DNA of 6,855 bases from Pseudomonadota bacterium (GCA_023399105.1 JAEWQT010000002.1:1-6855); one strand, 5' to 3'; numbered from the stretch's first letter, positions 1 through 6,297 are shown. Numbers and translations are program-made. Notes: generated by a model from the sequence alone, not told the origin.

Positions 1-462
1 AAAGGAAAAGCCGCCCAGCTGCTGATCAAATTCAATCAGTTCTTCAATAATGGCCACATCAGGGCTGCCGCCCAGACTGTGCAGGCCGGACAGGGTGTTG
101 GATACGTGCCGCTGCAGATCTTCGAGACTGACCACCGCGCCGCTGTTTTTCACCAGCTGGCCCTGTTCATTGCGGTGCAGCACCAGAATGCCTTTGCCAC
201 CACTGCCCTTGGCCGGCTTAATGGCGAACCCCTGTACCCCCTCGAGAATACGGCCCAGATCGGCCACTTCGTGCTGGCTTTCCACCGTGCCGATGAGTTT
301 CGGCGTGGTAATGCCGGCTTTCTGGGCCAGGATTTTGGTTTTCAGCTTGTTGTCCACCAGCGGGTACAAATGCCGTGGATTGTAGCGGCTGATGTAGCGG
401 ATATTGCGCCGGTTCATGCCCAGAATACCGCGCGCTTTTAACTGCCAGGGCAAAATAAACAC
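1..462 (-). CDS. ATP-grasp ligase, alpha-L-glutamate ligase-like (RimK-related), partial at its C-terminal end
   Basis: The first 154 codons are present; the window edge removes the rest (complete relatives are, from memory, roughly 300-330 residues). I start at GTG 462-460: the reading gives MFILPWQLKARGILGMNRRN, matching how this family usually begins, with GGAAAA about 8 nt upstream and the upstream gene's stop only 3 nt away. The in-frame ATG at 417-415 would remove conserved N-terminal residues. Seen: the family signature YNPRHLYPLVDNKLKTK near residues 27-43, then a glycine-rich ATP-grasp loop, KPAKGSGGKGI, near residues 77-87, followed by IIEELI near 140-145. Known: ATP-grasp enzymes join a carboxylate to an amine through an acyl-phosphate, and RimK adds glutamates to proteins. 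Inferred: a cytoplasmic enzyme, no signal peptide, working with the two upstream genes. Its true substrate is unknown and 'glutamate ligase' is only a family label. Confidence 0.87.
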   Translation of the reverse strand, partial: MFILPWQLKARGILGMNRRNIRYISRYNPRHLYPLVDNKLKTKILAQKAGITTPKLIGTVESQHEVADLGRILEGVQGFAIKPAKGSGGKGILVLHRNEQGQLVKNSGAVVSLEDLQRHVSNTLSGLHSLGGSPDVAIIEELIEFDQQLGGFSF

Positions 463-465
463 GGC

Positions 466-2004
466 TTATTTTCCAAACACGCTGAAGCGTTTCAGTTCCA
501 GCAGGCGGTAACCGGTGTAAGAACCGATCATCAGTACCAGCGCCAGCACCACAAACTGCAGACCAATAAAGTTAAAGGTCAGATGCCGCACCCAGGGATC
601 GCTCATTGCCCAGTAGGCCAGCACCGCAGTGAGCAGGCTGCCACCACCCTGTTTCATCACTTCACGCCCGCCCTCTTCTTCCCACAGAATGGACATGCGC
701 TCGATGGTCCAGGACAGAATAATCATCGGGAAGAAGGTGATTTTCAGGCCTTCGGTCAGCCCCAGTTTGTACGACAGCACGCTGAATAAACTGATGATGG
801 CAATCACGGTAATAATCACCGCCGTGATCCTGGGCACCAGCAATAAATTCAGCCGCGACAGGAAGCCCCGGATGTACAGACCGGTGGCCACCACCAGCAG
901 AAAACCGACCAATCCGGTGATTAATGACGTCTGAATAAAGGCCAGGGCGATCAGCACCGGCATAAAGGTGCCGGACGTTTTAATGCCCACCAGAACACGC
1001 AGCAAACAGACCACCAGAGCGCCGATGGGCAGCAGCAGAATGGTCTGGAACATGGCCTGCTCTTCGATCGGCAGGCTGTGAATTGAGAAATTCAGAAAGT
1101 CGTGCTGGCTGGACAGGTTTTCAGCGATGTTGGCGTAGGTGGATTCTTCGCGCCGGATCATGGAAAAACGGATATTGGAATCGGTGCCCCCCAGCACATC
1201 CAGAACGGGGGCGCCGCGCTGCTCCCACAGCAGCACCGGATGCTTGCCCGCCAGTACACTGCGGCCATCGCTGACCGGCAATTCAAACACCTGGCTGTCA
1301 TCGCCATCCCACACCCGCAACAGCGGTATCAGCGACTGGCGGCGCCGGCCGTCGCGCAGCTCCAGACCATACACCAGGCTGGCCGGTACCCGCGCCTTAT
1401 GCAGCATATCCACCCACAATTCCGGCAGTTTATCGCCAAACTGTGTGCGCAACAGTTCAATGTTCTGGGCCACTTCGTCACTGCTGAAACGCTTAAGCAG
1501 CTCCCGCGTCAGGCTGTAATTGTCAGCCGAGGTTGAATACGCCTGCGCCAGCACTTCGCTGATGGCCGCGGCATAGGGTTCTGGCCAGCTGACCGGGCGG
1601 ATATCCGGGGCTGGCAGTTCGGTACGGCCCTGATTCTGGCTGACCAGAATTTCAGCCCGGTAAAACAGTTCTTGCCGGCCACTGGCACCCCGCACTGACC
1701 ATTCGGCCCGGGGTTCATCCTGATCAATAAAATTCAGTCCGTAGCCGGGTGAGGCGCCGGCTTCTTTGAGTACGGTGTAACCATCCTGTGCTGAAGGACG
1801 GGCCATAGAGACCTTCACCGGTCCGCCGCTGGCGGTAAATTCCACCCGCGCTTCCACCGACCAGATGGTCTGGGTTTCGCCGTACATCAACGGTACTTCA
1901 TACACCCAGTGGCGATGCACGATCAGAAAGGTTCCGGTGATCAGCAGCACAGCCACCAACACATACAAGGGTAAACGCAGAGACGACTGACGGCTGGACA
2001 TCAT
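466..2004 (-). CDS. Inactive transglutaminase domain fused to seven transmembrane helices
   Basis: A 512-residue membrane protein. In order: a short cytoplasmic N-terminus, an anchor helix at about residues 12-30, a periplasmic region at about 31-317, then seven hydrophobic helices at about 319-340, 345-363, 364-382, 386-412, 420-437, 455-469 and 474-496. This is the architecture of the family described as inactive transglutaminase plus 7TM. The transglutaminase-like core is probably near 160-265 (e.g. ARVPASLVYGLEL at 204-216). The only cysteine in the whole protein is Cys333, inside a membrane helix, so no catalytic Cys exists outside the membrane. ATG 2004 is followed at once by a second ATG; either could start translation, and the ribosome site is weak. 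The gap to the upstream protease gene's stop is 6 nt, which suggests translational coupling. The dead domain probably binds protein or peptide rather than cutting or crosslinking it (inference). The family call is firm, the function unknown. Confidence 0.9.
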   Translation of the reverse strand: MMSSRQSSLRLPLYVLVAVLLITGTFLIVHRHWVYEVPLMYGETQTIWSVEARVEFTASGGPVKVSMARPSAQDGYTVLKEAGASPGYGLNFIDQDEPRAEWSVRGASGRQELFYRAEILVSQNQGRTELPAPDIRPVSWPEPYAAAISEVLAQAYSTSADNYSLTRELLKRFSSDEVAQNIELLRTQFGDKLPELWVDMLHKARVPASLVYGLELRDGRRRQSLIPLLRVWDGDDSQVFELPVSDGRSVLAGKHPVLLWEQRGAPVLDVLGGTDSNIRFSMIRREESTYANIAENLSSQHDFLNFSIHSLPIEEQAMFQTILLLPIGALVVCLLRVLVGIKTSGTFMPVLIALAFIQTSLITGLVGFLLVVATGLYIRGFLSRLNLLLVPRITAVIITVIAIISLFSVLSYKLGLTEGLKITFFPMIILSWTIERMSILWEEEGGREVMKQGGGSLLTAVLAYWAMSDPWVRHLTFNFIGLQFVVLALVLMIGSYTGYRLLELKRFSVFGK

Positions 2005-2010
2005 GTTCGG

Positions 2011-3006
2011 TTACTCGCTGACAGCGGAAGACGGAGGAATGGCAGGCTGAGCCCCAGCCTCGGGTTCAGCAGCTGCTTTAGGTTCAGTTTTTGGCGCTGC
2101 TTTGGGGGCAGCCTTGGGTTCGGCTTTGGGTTCAGTCTTTGGCTCGGCTTTGGGTGCTGCTTTGGTGGGTTTAACCCTGGGTTCCTCGGCAGCCTCCGGG
2201 TTTACCACCACCGGGCGCTGGGCTTTCGGCACGGCCGGTACGGGTAATTTGCCATCATCCGGCTGGAATTTGGGCTGCACATTCTTACGCCCCACATCAA
2301 TCAGCACGATATCGCGCAGAAATTCACGCCCGAGCAGAATCGGATAGGTCATCTGTGAGCGGTCAGTCAGAGTAAATTCGGCATCCTGTTGCAGTCCGGA
2401 CCCCAGATTAATGGTCAACTGCACCACCGGACGACGTTCCACGTCATCCGCAGAAGCCTGCCGGATACGCACATTACGCACCACCGGCGCTTCGATCTGT
2501 AGCGGTTCGGCTTCGTCATCATGCTGCAGTTTGAAACTGACCCAGGGTTTGCCATTCCGCTCAAAGCGGGTGATTTCCTGCGCACTGAGGGACGAGGTGG
2601 TGGCACCACTGTCAACGCGGGCCTGGTAATGATGCCCCGGCGGGGTCAGATAGATCCATTCGGTCGAACCAACCACCAGCTTCCCTTCGTAATAGGCGGC
2701 CGGCGTATTGGGGGGACAACTGCTGTTTGCAAAGGCCGGGGTGGCGGCGGTCAGGTTCTGCACCTGCTTGCTCAGGCGATTGATCTGCAGATGCTGAGCT
2801 TCGAGCTGATCTTCTATACCCGCCAGACCACTACATTCCGTCGGGCTATTGGCCTGTAACTGTGGCTGCGGTTCAGCCTGCTGCTGCAACAGCTGCTGAA
2901 TACCCTCCAGGGTAACGGCACGGTGTTCCGGCCCCGGCCAGTGCGCACAGCCACTCAGAAACAACGACAGCACGGTGCCGGCCAACAGCCTTGCCCGATG
3001 GGGCAT
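2011..3006 (-). CDS. Lipoprotein with retropepsin-like aspartic protease domain ('ATP-dependent zinc protease' family)
   Basis: 331 residues. A lipoprotein signal peptide ends in LSGC with Cys20 as lipidation site; the next residue is Ala rather than Asp, so outer-membrane sorting is expected under the Lol rule. Then come a Gln/Pro-rich stretch (37-52), a probable short coiled coil (about 64-88), and the conserved domain at about 107-248. That domain has the aspartic protease signature DSGA at 132-135 within ARVDSGATTSSLSAQE, and YPILLGREFL at 221-230, the second retropepsin-type motif. No HEXXH zinc motif is present, so the common database name is misleading; members of this family are single-domain aspartic proteases that would have to dimerise. 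Residues 282-309 are seven perfect K-x-x-P units. The start is firm: GGAGG at 3012-3016 lies 5 nt before ATG. First gene of the cassette with the 7TM protein and ATP-grasp ligase. The substrate is unknown. Confidence 0.88.
   Translation of the reverse strand: MPHRARLLAGTVLSLFLSGCAHWPGPEHRAVTLEGIQQLLQQQAEPQPQLQANSPTECSGLAGIEDQLEAQHLQINRLSKQVQNLTAATPAFANSSCPPNTPAAYYEGKLVVGSTEWIYLTPPGHHYQARVDSGATTSSLSAQEITRFERNGKPWVSFKLQHDDEAEPLQIEAPVVRNVRIRQASADDVERRPVVQLTINLGSGLQQDAEFTLTDRSQMTYPILLGREFLRDIVLIDVGRKNVQPKFQPDDGKLPVPAVPKAQRPVVVNPEAAEEPRVKPTKAAPKAEPKTEPKAEPKAAPKAAPKTEPKAAAEPEAGAQPAIPPSSAVSE
2080..2163 (-). repeat. Seven tandem 12-bp units coding K-(A/T)-(A/E)-P in the protease C-terminal tail
   Basis: Read on the minus strand, codons 282-309 give KAAP KAEP KTEP KAEP KAAP KAAP KTEP, then a degenerate KAAAEP. 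The 12-bp units differ at third positions (AAA/AAG, GCA/GCC/GCT, CCC/CCA/CCT), so the array is not a fresh duplication. The product is an extended, charged Lys/Pro/Glu/Ala tail after the protease domain, similar in composition to the rigid periplasmic spacer of TonB. Confidence 0.9.
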
Positions 3007-3140
3007 AACAACCTCCAGAATCTATTATTTGGGTCGCCATTTAATCACAAACAACACAGCAGGCTGAACCTGCGGGCAACCAGGACTGTTACCAACACCG
3101 CCAACAGCAACGGTTTGCGCACAATAACAACGCGGTGCAC

Positions 3141-3170
3141 AGCATAAACTGCCGGGGTGCTGTTTCAGAA
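3141..3170 (-). promoter_or_regulatory. Weak candidate sigma-70 promoter for the protease/7TM/ATP-grasp operon
   Basis: On the minus strand TTCTGA (3170-3165) and TATGCT (3146-3141) are 18 nt apart, which would leave a leader of about 130 nt. A second pair, TTGTGA (3050-3045) and TAATAG (3027-3022) with 17 nt spacing, would start transcription inside the ribosome binding site and is less likely. Both are poor matches. The operon must have its own promoter somewhere in 3007-3190 because a terminator closes the unit upstream of it. Confidence 0.25.
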
Positions 3171-3191
3171 GGGGCTATGGACAGCCAGAAT

Positions 3192-3217
3192 AAAAAAAAG
3201 CTCCCGCAGGAGCTTTT
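3192..3217 (-). terminator. Rho-independent terminator closing the bacterioferritin operon
   Basis: A 9-bp perfect stem (3196-3204 with 3209-3217) around the 4-nt loop CGCA reads on the minus strand as AAAGCTCC-TGCG-GGAGCTTT and runs into eight consecutive T (complement of 3192-3199). It lies about 40 nt past the stop of the second bacterioferritin gene. In the plus direction only four T follow the stem, so it acts mainly on minus-strand transcripts. Confidence 0.93.
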
Positions 3218-3259
3218 ATAAGGTGCAACGCACTGTTGCAGTGATACCGGAAATGCCGG

Positions 3260-3730
3260 TCAGCCCATCTGCGATTGCAGATAGTTGGGCAAACCGATTT
3301 TCTCAATCAACCCCAGCTGCTGTTCCAGCCAGTGGGTGTGGTCGTTTTCGGTATCTTCCAGCAGTACCTGCAGCATATCGCGGGTCTGATAATCACGGAC
3401 TTCTTCACACAGCGCCATCACTTCGCGCAGATCGACAATCACCTTGTATTCCAGGTTCAGGTCGCTTTGCAGCATGGACGGCACATCCGCGCCAATATTC
3501 AGCGGTACGCGAGTGACCATATCCGGCGTGCCACCGAGGAACAGAATACGTTCGATCAGTTTGGAGGCGTGCAGTTTTTCGTCTTCAAATTCGTGGTCGA
3601 TGCGCTCAAACAGTTTTTTCAGACCCCAGTCATCGTACATACGGGAATGAATAAAATACTGATCCATGGCGCTTAATTCACCGGCCAGCAGTTCGTTCAG
3701 TTTGGCAATAACCTGCGCGTTACCTTTCAT
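3260..3730 (-). CDS. bfr: Bacterioferritin, ferroxidase-type subunit lacking the haem methionine
   Basis: 156 residues, the usual bacterioferritin length, beginning MKGNAQVIAKLNELLAGELS. Bacterioferritins form 24-subunit cytoplasmic shells that oxidise Fe(II) and store the mineral. Against the E. coli protein, all six ferroxidase ligands are visible: Glu18, Glu51, His54, Glu94, and Glu128/His131 (shifted by one, matching 127/130). The inner-surface iron residues His46 and Asp50 are also kept. Position 52, where haem is held between two subunits by Met, is Lys (codon AAA at 3577-3575). This subunit should therefore oxidise iron but not bind haem in the standard way. The start is supported by GAGGA 7 nt upstream, which overlaps the end of the preceding gene: its TAA stop reads into TAAGAGGA, so translation is probably coupled. 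Second gene of the pair, followed by a strong terminator. Family certain; the division of labour is inferred from residues. Confidence 0.96.
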   Translation of the reverse strand: MKGNAQVIAKLNELLAGELSAMDQYFIHSRMYDDWGLKKLFERIDHEFEDEKLHASKLIERILFLGGTPDMVTRVPLNIGADVPSMLQSDLNLEYKVIVDLREVMALCEEVRDYQTRDMLQVLLEDTENDHTHWLEQQLGLIEKIGLPNYLQSQMG

Positions 3731-3742
3731 GGCGGTTTCCTC

Positions 3743-4207
3743 TTACATCATGGATTGCTGGTAATTTTCGATACCCAGCTGGCTGATCAGGGTTTGCTGG
3801 GTTTCCAGCCAGTCGAGGTATTCCTCTTCGTATTCCTGAATGTCTTCCAGCAGTTCGCGGGTAACGTAATCGCGGACCGATTCACAGTAGGCGATGGCTT
3901 CTTTCAGCACCTCCAGCTGCTCCAGAATCTGATCCAGATCGCACTGCAGCATTTCAGCGGTGTGCTCACCAATACGCAGGCGGTTGAGTTTTTGCAGGTT
4001 GGGTAAACCTTCCAGAAACAGAATACGCTCAATCAGCGCATCGGCTTGTTTCATATCCTTAATAGACTTTTTGTAAGCCTTGTCGTTCAGCTTTTCCAGC
4101 CCCCAGTTTTTAAACATACGGGCATGCAAAAAATACTGATTAATAGAGGTTAATTCGATGGCGAGTATCTGATTCAGATACGCATTAACTTTAGCATCGC
4201 CTTGCAT
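3743..4207 (-). CDS. bfr: Bacterioferritin, haem-binding-type subunit with degraded ferroxidase centre
   Basis: 154 residues, colinear with E. coli bacterioferritin (QYFLHARMFKNWGL and IERILFLEGLPNLQ are almost identical to it). The haem ligand Met52 is present (codon ATG at 4054-4052). Of the six ferroxidase ligands only Glu18 and Glu127 remain: position 51 is Asp, 54 is Gln, 94 is Ile and 130 is Tyr. The inner-surface iron positions 46 and 50 are both Lys. The subunit should bind haem, which helps electrons leave the core during iron release, but is unlikely to run the di-iron oxidation. It is the mirror image of the next gene, so the two products probably co-assemble in one shell; such heteropolymers are known in Pseudomonas putida and other Proteobacteria. 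The start is supported by GGAG 8 nt upstream of ATG 4207. First gene of a two-gene operon; a promoter candidate lies about 75 nt upstream. Confidence 0.96.
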   Translation of the reverse strand: MQGDAKVNAYLNQILAIELTSINQYFLHARMFKNWGLEKLNDKAYKKSIKDMKQADALIERILFLEGLPNLQKLNRLRIGEHTAEMLQCDLDQILEQLEVLKEAIAYCESVRDYVTRELLEDIQEYEEEYLDWLETQQTLISQLGIENYQQSMM

Positions 4208-4257
4208 AACAGGTGCTCCGGAGCGGATTTATGCCACAGTTTAGGGACAGGAACCCG

Positions 4258-4270
4258 CGGCTGCAAGCCG
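4258..4270. repeat. Short inverted repeat in the bacterioferritin leader
   Basis: CGGCT-GCA-AGCCG, a 5-bp perfect stem with a 3-nt loop that can be lengthened by C-G pairs across one mismatch. It lies just downstream of the predicted start of transcription and overlaps the -35 of an alternative promoter (TTGCAG 4266-4261, TAAACT 4243-4238, 17-nt spacer). It could be an operator, a leader hairpin or chance. Confidence 0.35.
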
Positions 4271-4280
4271 TGGCGATAAG

Positions 4281-4309
4281 ATAATAAACGCAATAAAAAC
4301 CAGTATTAA
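4281..4309 (-). promoter_or_regulatory. Predicted sigma-70 promoter of the bacterioferritin operon
   Basis: On the minus strand TTAATA (4309-4304, four of six to TTGACA) and TATTAT (4286-4281, five of six to TATAAT) are separated by exactly 17 nt in AT-rich DNA. Transcription would begin near 4274, giving a leader of about 67 nt. The -35 box lies inside ATTAA-6-TTAAT (4305-4320). No convincing Fur box was found; GATAAGATAAT at 4275-4285 matches only one half-site. Confidence 0.55.
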
Positions 4310-4354
4310 AAAGCCTTAATTTACCGCTGAAAAAGACTCTTATTACGGTAATTT

Positions 4355-4377
4355 CCGGGCAGGGATTTATTGCCCGG
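4355..4377 (-). terminator. Hairpin spanning the stop codon of the DUF2947 gene; possible weak terminator
   Basis: A perfect 7-bp stem, CCGGGCA (4355-4361) with TGCCCGG (4371-4377), around a 9-nt loop that contains the stop codon (4369-4367). In the minus direction it is followed by AAATTACC rather than a U tract, so it is not a standard intrinsic terminator. It may slow or protect the 3' end of the thrC-DUF2947 transcript. Confidence 0.35.
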
Positions 4378-4852
4378 CCGGACGAATACCAATATGAAAG
4401 GAGCCATCGGAATGAAACTGCGCCACCCGAGCGCGCTTTTTCGCCAGCAGCAAGGGTTCATCATCGTAGAAGAGAAAATTTTTCCAGTAACGGCGGAAGA
4501 TTTTCCAGGTGGTCTGCACCACATGTTCGGCGTGATAGCAGAAATACACCGGCGTGTTGTCATCCCAGCTTAAATGGGCGGCCAGCAATTCAGGTAACTC
4601 GTTACTGTCACTGTCCCAACAGGACTGCCAGTTACCGCTGTCGGTCCAAACGCCGTTACGGGCCGGCCAGTCATCGTTGAGGAAATGACTGGCGTGGCTG
4701 GCTTCGCGGCTGATCTGCTGCACCCAATACTGACGTGACGCCACCGGGGTTAACGGCTGAATGGCGGCCAGATCTTCCGCCGCCACCGGTAATTCGCGGT
4801 GGCGGAAAATCCAGCCTTCGGGGTAGTCGGACCAGGCGCGAACGTTGCTCAT
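4367..4852 (-). CDS. DUF2947 family protein, soluble, unknown function
   Basis: 161 residues with no signal peptide or membrane segment, so probably cytoplasmic. The pattern recalls the DUF2947 family of Gammaproteobacteria: a start with WIFRHRELPV (14-23), a central WDSDSNELPELLAAHL (79-94), then PVYFCYHAEHVVQTTW (101-116) and a very aromatic RYWKNFLFYDDEPLLLAKKR (121-140). It is strikingly rich in aromatics: ten Trp plus fourteen Phe/Tyr. No catalytic motif is recognised. The gene begins 5 nt after the thrC stop with a poor ribosome site of its own, so it is most likely translated by coupling to thrC. That adjacency alone does not show a role in threonine metabolism. The stop codon sits in the loop of a hairpin. 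The family call is from memory of the motif pattern; a profile search against PF11163 would settle it. Confidence 0.8.
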   Translation of the reverse strand: MSNVRAWSDYPEGWIFRHRELPVAAEDLAAIQPLTPVASRQYWVQQISREASHASHFLNDDWPARNGVWTDSGNWQSCWDSDSNELPELLAAHLSWDDNTPVYFCYHAEHVVQTTWKIFRRYWKNFLFYDDEPLLLAKKRARVAQFHSDGSFHIGIRPAGQ

Positions 4853-4857
4853 CCGGT

Positions 4858-6270
4858 TCAGTCGCGGAAGGTGTTGGCGGCAATGAATTCCTGCACCGCA
4901 GCCAGCTCGGCCGGCAGTACGTTCAGGCGCTCTTCCCGCTCCATCAGGTCACTTAAATGGTGCGGCAGTTTCGGCATGTCGTAACCGGCGCGCTGCACGG
5001 CGTCTTCAAATTTCACCGGGTGGGCGGTGCCCAGGGTGATCATCGGAATGTGCTTATTGCGGCGGCATTCGCGCGCGGCCTTAACACCAATGGCAGTGTG
5101 CGGGTCGAGCAGGTAACCGGTTTCACCGTACACTTCCTGCATGGTGGCCACGGTGGTGGCTTCGTCCACGGCGTACGAGTCAAACAGTTCGCGGGCCTTG
5201 GCCAGCTTGTCTGCGTCCAGAGACACCACGTCTTTCTTGGCGTTCATACACGCCATCAGGTCGGCCAGTTTGGCGCCATCGCGGTCGTACAGATCGAACA
5301 GCAGACGTTCAAAGTTGCTGGAGACGGCGATGTCCATGGACGGGGTGATGGTGTGCTTGAGCGGGTGTACTTCGTACTGGTTTTTGCTCATCAGACGGTG
5401 CAGTACATCGTTGCTGTTGGTGGCAATAATCAGCTGCTCAACCGGCAGGCCCATTTTCTTCGCCATATAGCCGGCAAAGATATCGCCAAAGTTACCGGTC
5501 GGTACGGAATAGGCCATGGGGCGCAGCGGGCCGCCCAGGTTCAGACTGGAATAGAAGTAGTACACAATCTGGGACATGATGCGCGCCCAGTTAATGCTGT
5601 TTACCGCCACCAGCTTGCGCTCGCCGCGCAGGAAGGCCTGATTGCCGAAGCTGGCTTTCACCATATCCTGCGCCTGGTCGAAGTTGCCTTCGATGGCAAT
5701 GTTGTAAATGTTGTCGCCTTTCACGGTGGTCATCTGGCGGCGCTGTACTTCAGACACGCGGCCGTGCGGATGCAGAATAAAAATATCCACGTTGCGGCAG
5801 GCTTTGGTGCCTTCGATGGCGGCGGAACCGGTATCACCGGACGTAGCGCCCATAATCACCACTTTTTCGTGGCGGCGTTCCAGCACGTAATCCAGCAGCT
5901 GGCCCAGCATCTGCAAGGCGAAATCTTTAAACGCCAGAGTCGGGCCGTGGAACAGTTCCAGCACGTATTCGTTGTGGTCAATCTGCTGCAGCGGGGCAAT
6001 GGCTTTGTGGCCAAATACGCTGTTGTTGTAGACCGATTCCAGCATCGTTTTCAGCGCCGCCGCATCCACACAGCCTTCGACGAAGGGGTAAATCACCTTG
6101 TGGGCCAGTTCGGTGTACGGCAGGTCACGCCAGGATTCGATTTCTTCCAGGCTGTAGTGCGGCACCTCTTTTGGTACATACAGACCGCCGTCGGTGGCCA
6201 GGCCAGTCAGCAGTACGTCTTCAAAGCTCAGTTCCGGGGCGTTTCCGCGGGTAGAAATGTATTTCATCAT
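4858..6270 (-). CDS. thrC: Threonine synthase
   Basis: 470 residues, close to the length of Pseudomonas-type threonine synthases. It converts O-phospho-L-homoserine and water to L-threonine and phosphate with PLP, the last step of threonine synthesis in the cytoplasm. Seen: the N-terminal family start KYISTRGNAPELSFEDVLLT, GLATDGGLYVP at 23-33, the PLP lysine Lys115 in LAFKDFALQ, and the phosphate-binding SGDTGSAA at 144-151, followed by the C-terminal HPVKFEDAV segment. Two ATG codons stand in tandem (6270 and 6267); homologues usually begin MKYISTRG or MRYISTRG, so the second may be the real start. The ribosome site is weak (AGG 8 nt upstream) and lies in the inverted repeat GCAGG-TG-CCTGC at 6272-6283. 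In many relatives hom (homoserine dehydrogenase) precedes thrC; here a DUF3087 gene does, 81 nt away. No Thr-rich leader peptide is visible. Confidence 0.97.
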   Translation of the reverse strand: MMKYISTRGNAPELSFEDVLLTGLATDGGLYVPKEVPHYSLEEIESWRDLPYTELAHKVIYPFVEGCVDAAALKTMLESVYNNSVFGHKAIAPLQQIDHNEYVLELFHGPTLAFKDFALQMLGQLLDYVLERRHEKVVIMGATSGDTGSAAIEGTKACRNVDIFILHPHGRVSEVQRRQMTTVKGDNIYNIAIEGNFDQAQDMVKASFGNQAFLRGERKLVAVNSINWARIMSQIVYYFYSSLNLGGPLRPMAYSVPTGNFGDIFAGYMAKKMGLPVEQLIIATNSNDVLHRLMSKNQYEVHPLKHTITPSMDIAVSSNFERLLFDLYDRDGAKLADLMACMNAKKDVVSLDADKLAKARELFDSYAVDEATTVATMQEVYGETGYLLDPHTAIGVKAARECRRNKHIPMITLGTAHPVKFEDAVQRAGYDMPKLPHHLSDLMEREERLNVLPAELAAVQEFIAANTFRD

Positions 6271-6297
6271 GGCAGGTGCCTGCGTATCTCGGACGGG

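Noticed and set aside
79..441. Plus-strand open frames opposite the ATP-grasp gene
   Set aside because: The minus strand encodes clear ATP-grasp motifs across the same bases; the plus frames show no family resemblance and no ribosome site.
3007..3190. Possible small gene or RNA in the gap before the protease operon
   Set aside because: No frame with a ribosome site and convincing start, and no stable hairpin besides the neighbouring terminator. It reads as a leader and promoter region.
3260..4207. Recent tandem duplication of one bacterioferritin gene
   Set aside because: The two proteins differ at most positions outside the family core and the DNA shows no long identical runs, so the duplication is ancient and each copy has specialised.
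4275..4290. Fur box at the bacterioferritin promoter
   Set aside because: GATAAGATAAT matches one half of the consensus but the other half of the inverted repeat is absent; the similarity follows from AT-rich promoter DNA.
6272..6283. GCAGG-TG-CCTGC inverted repeat over the thrC ribosome site as an operator
   Set aside because: Only 5 bp per arm in GC-rich DNA, no second copy in the window and no matching regulator gene nearby.
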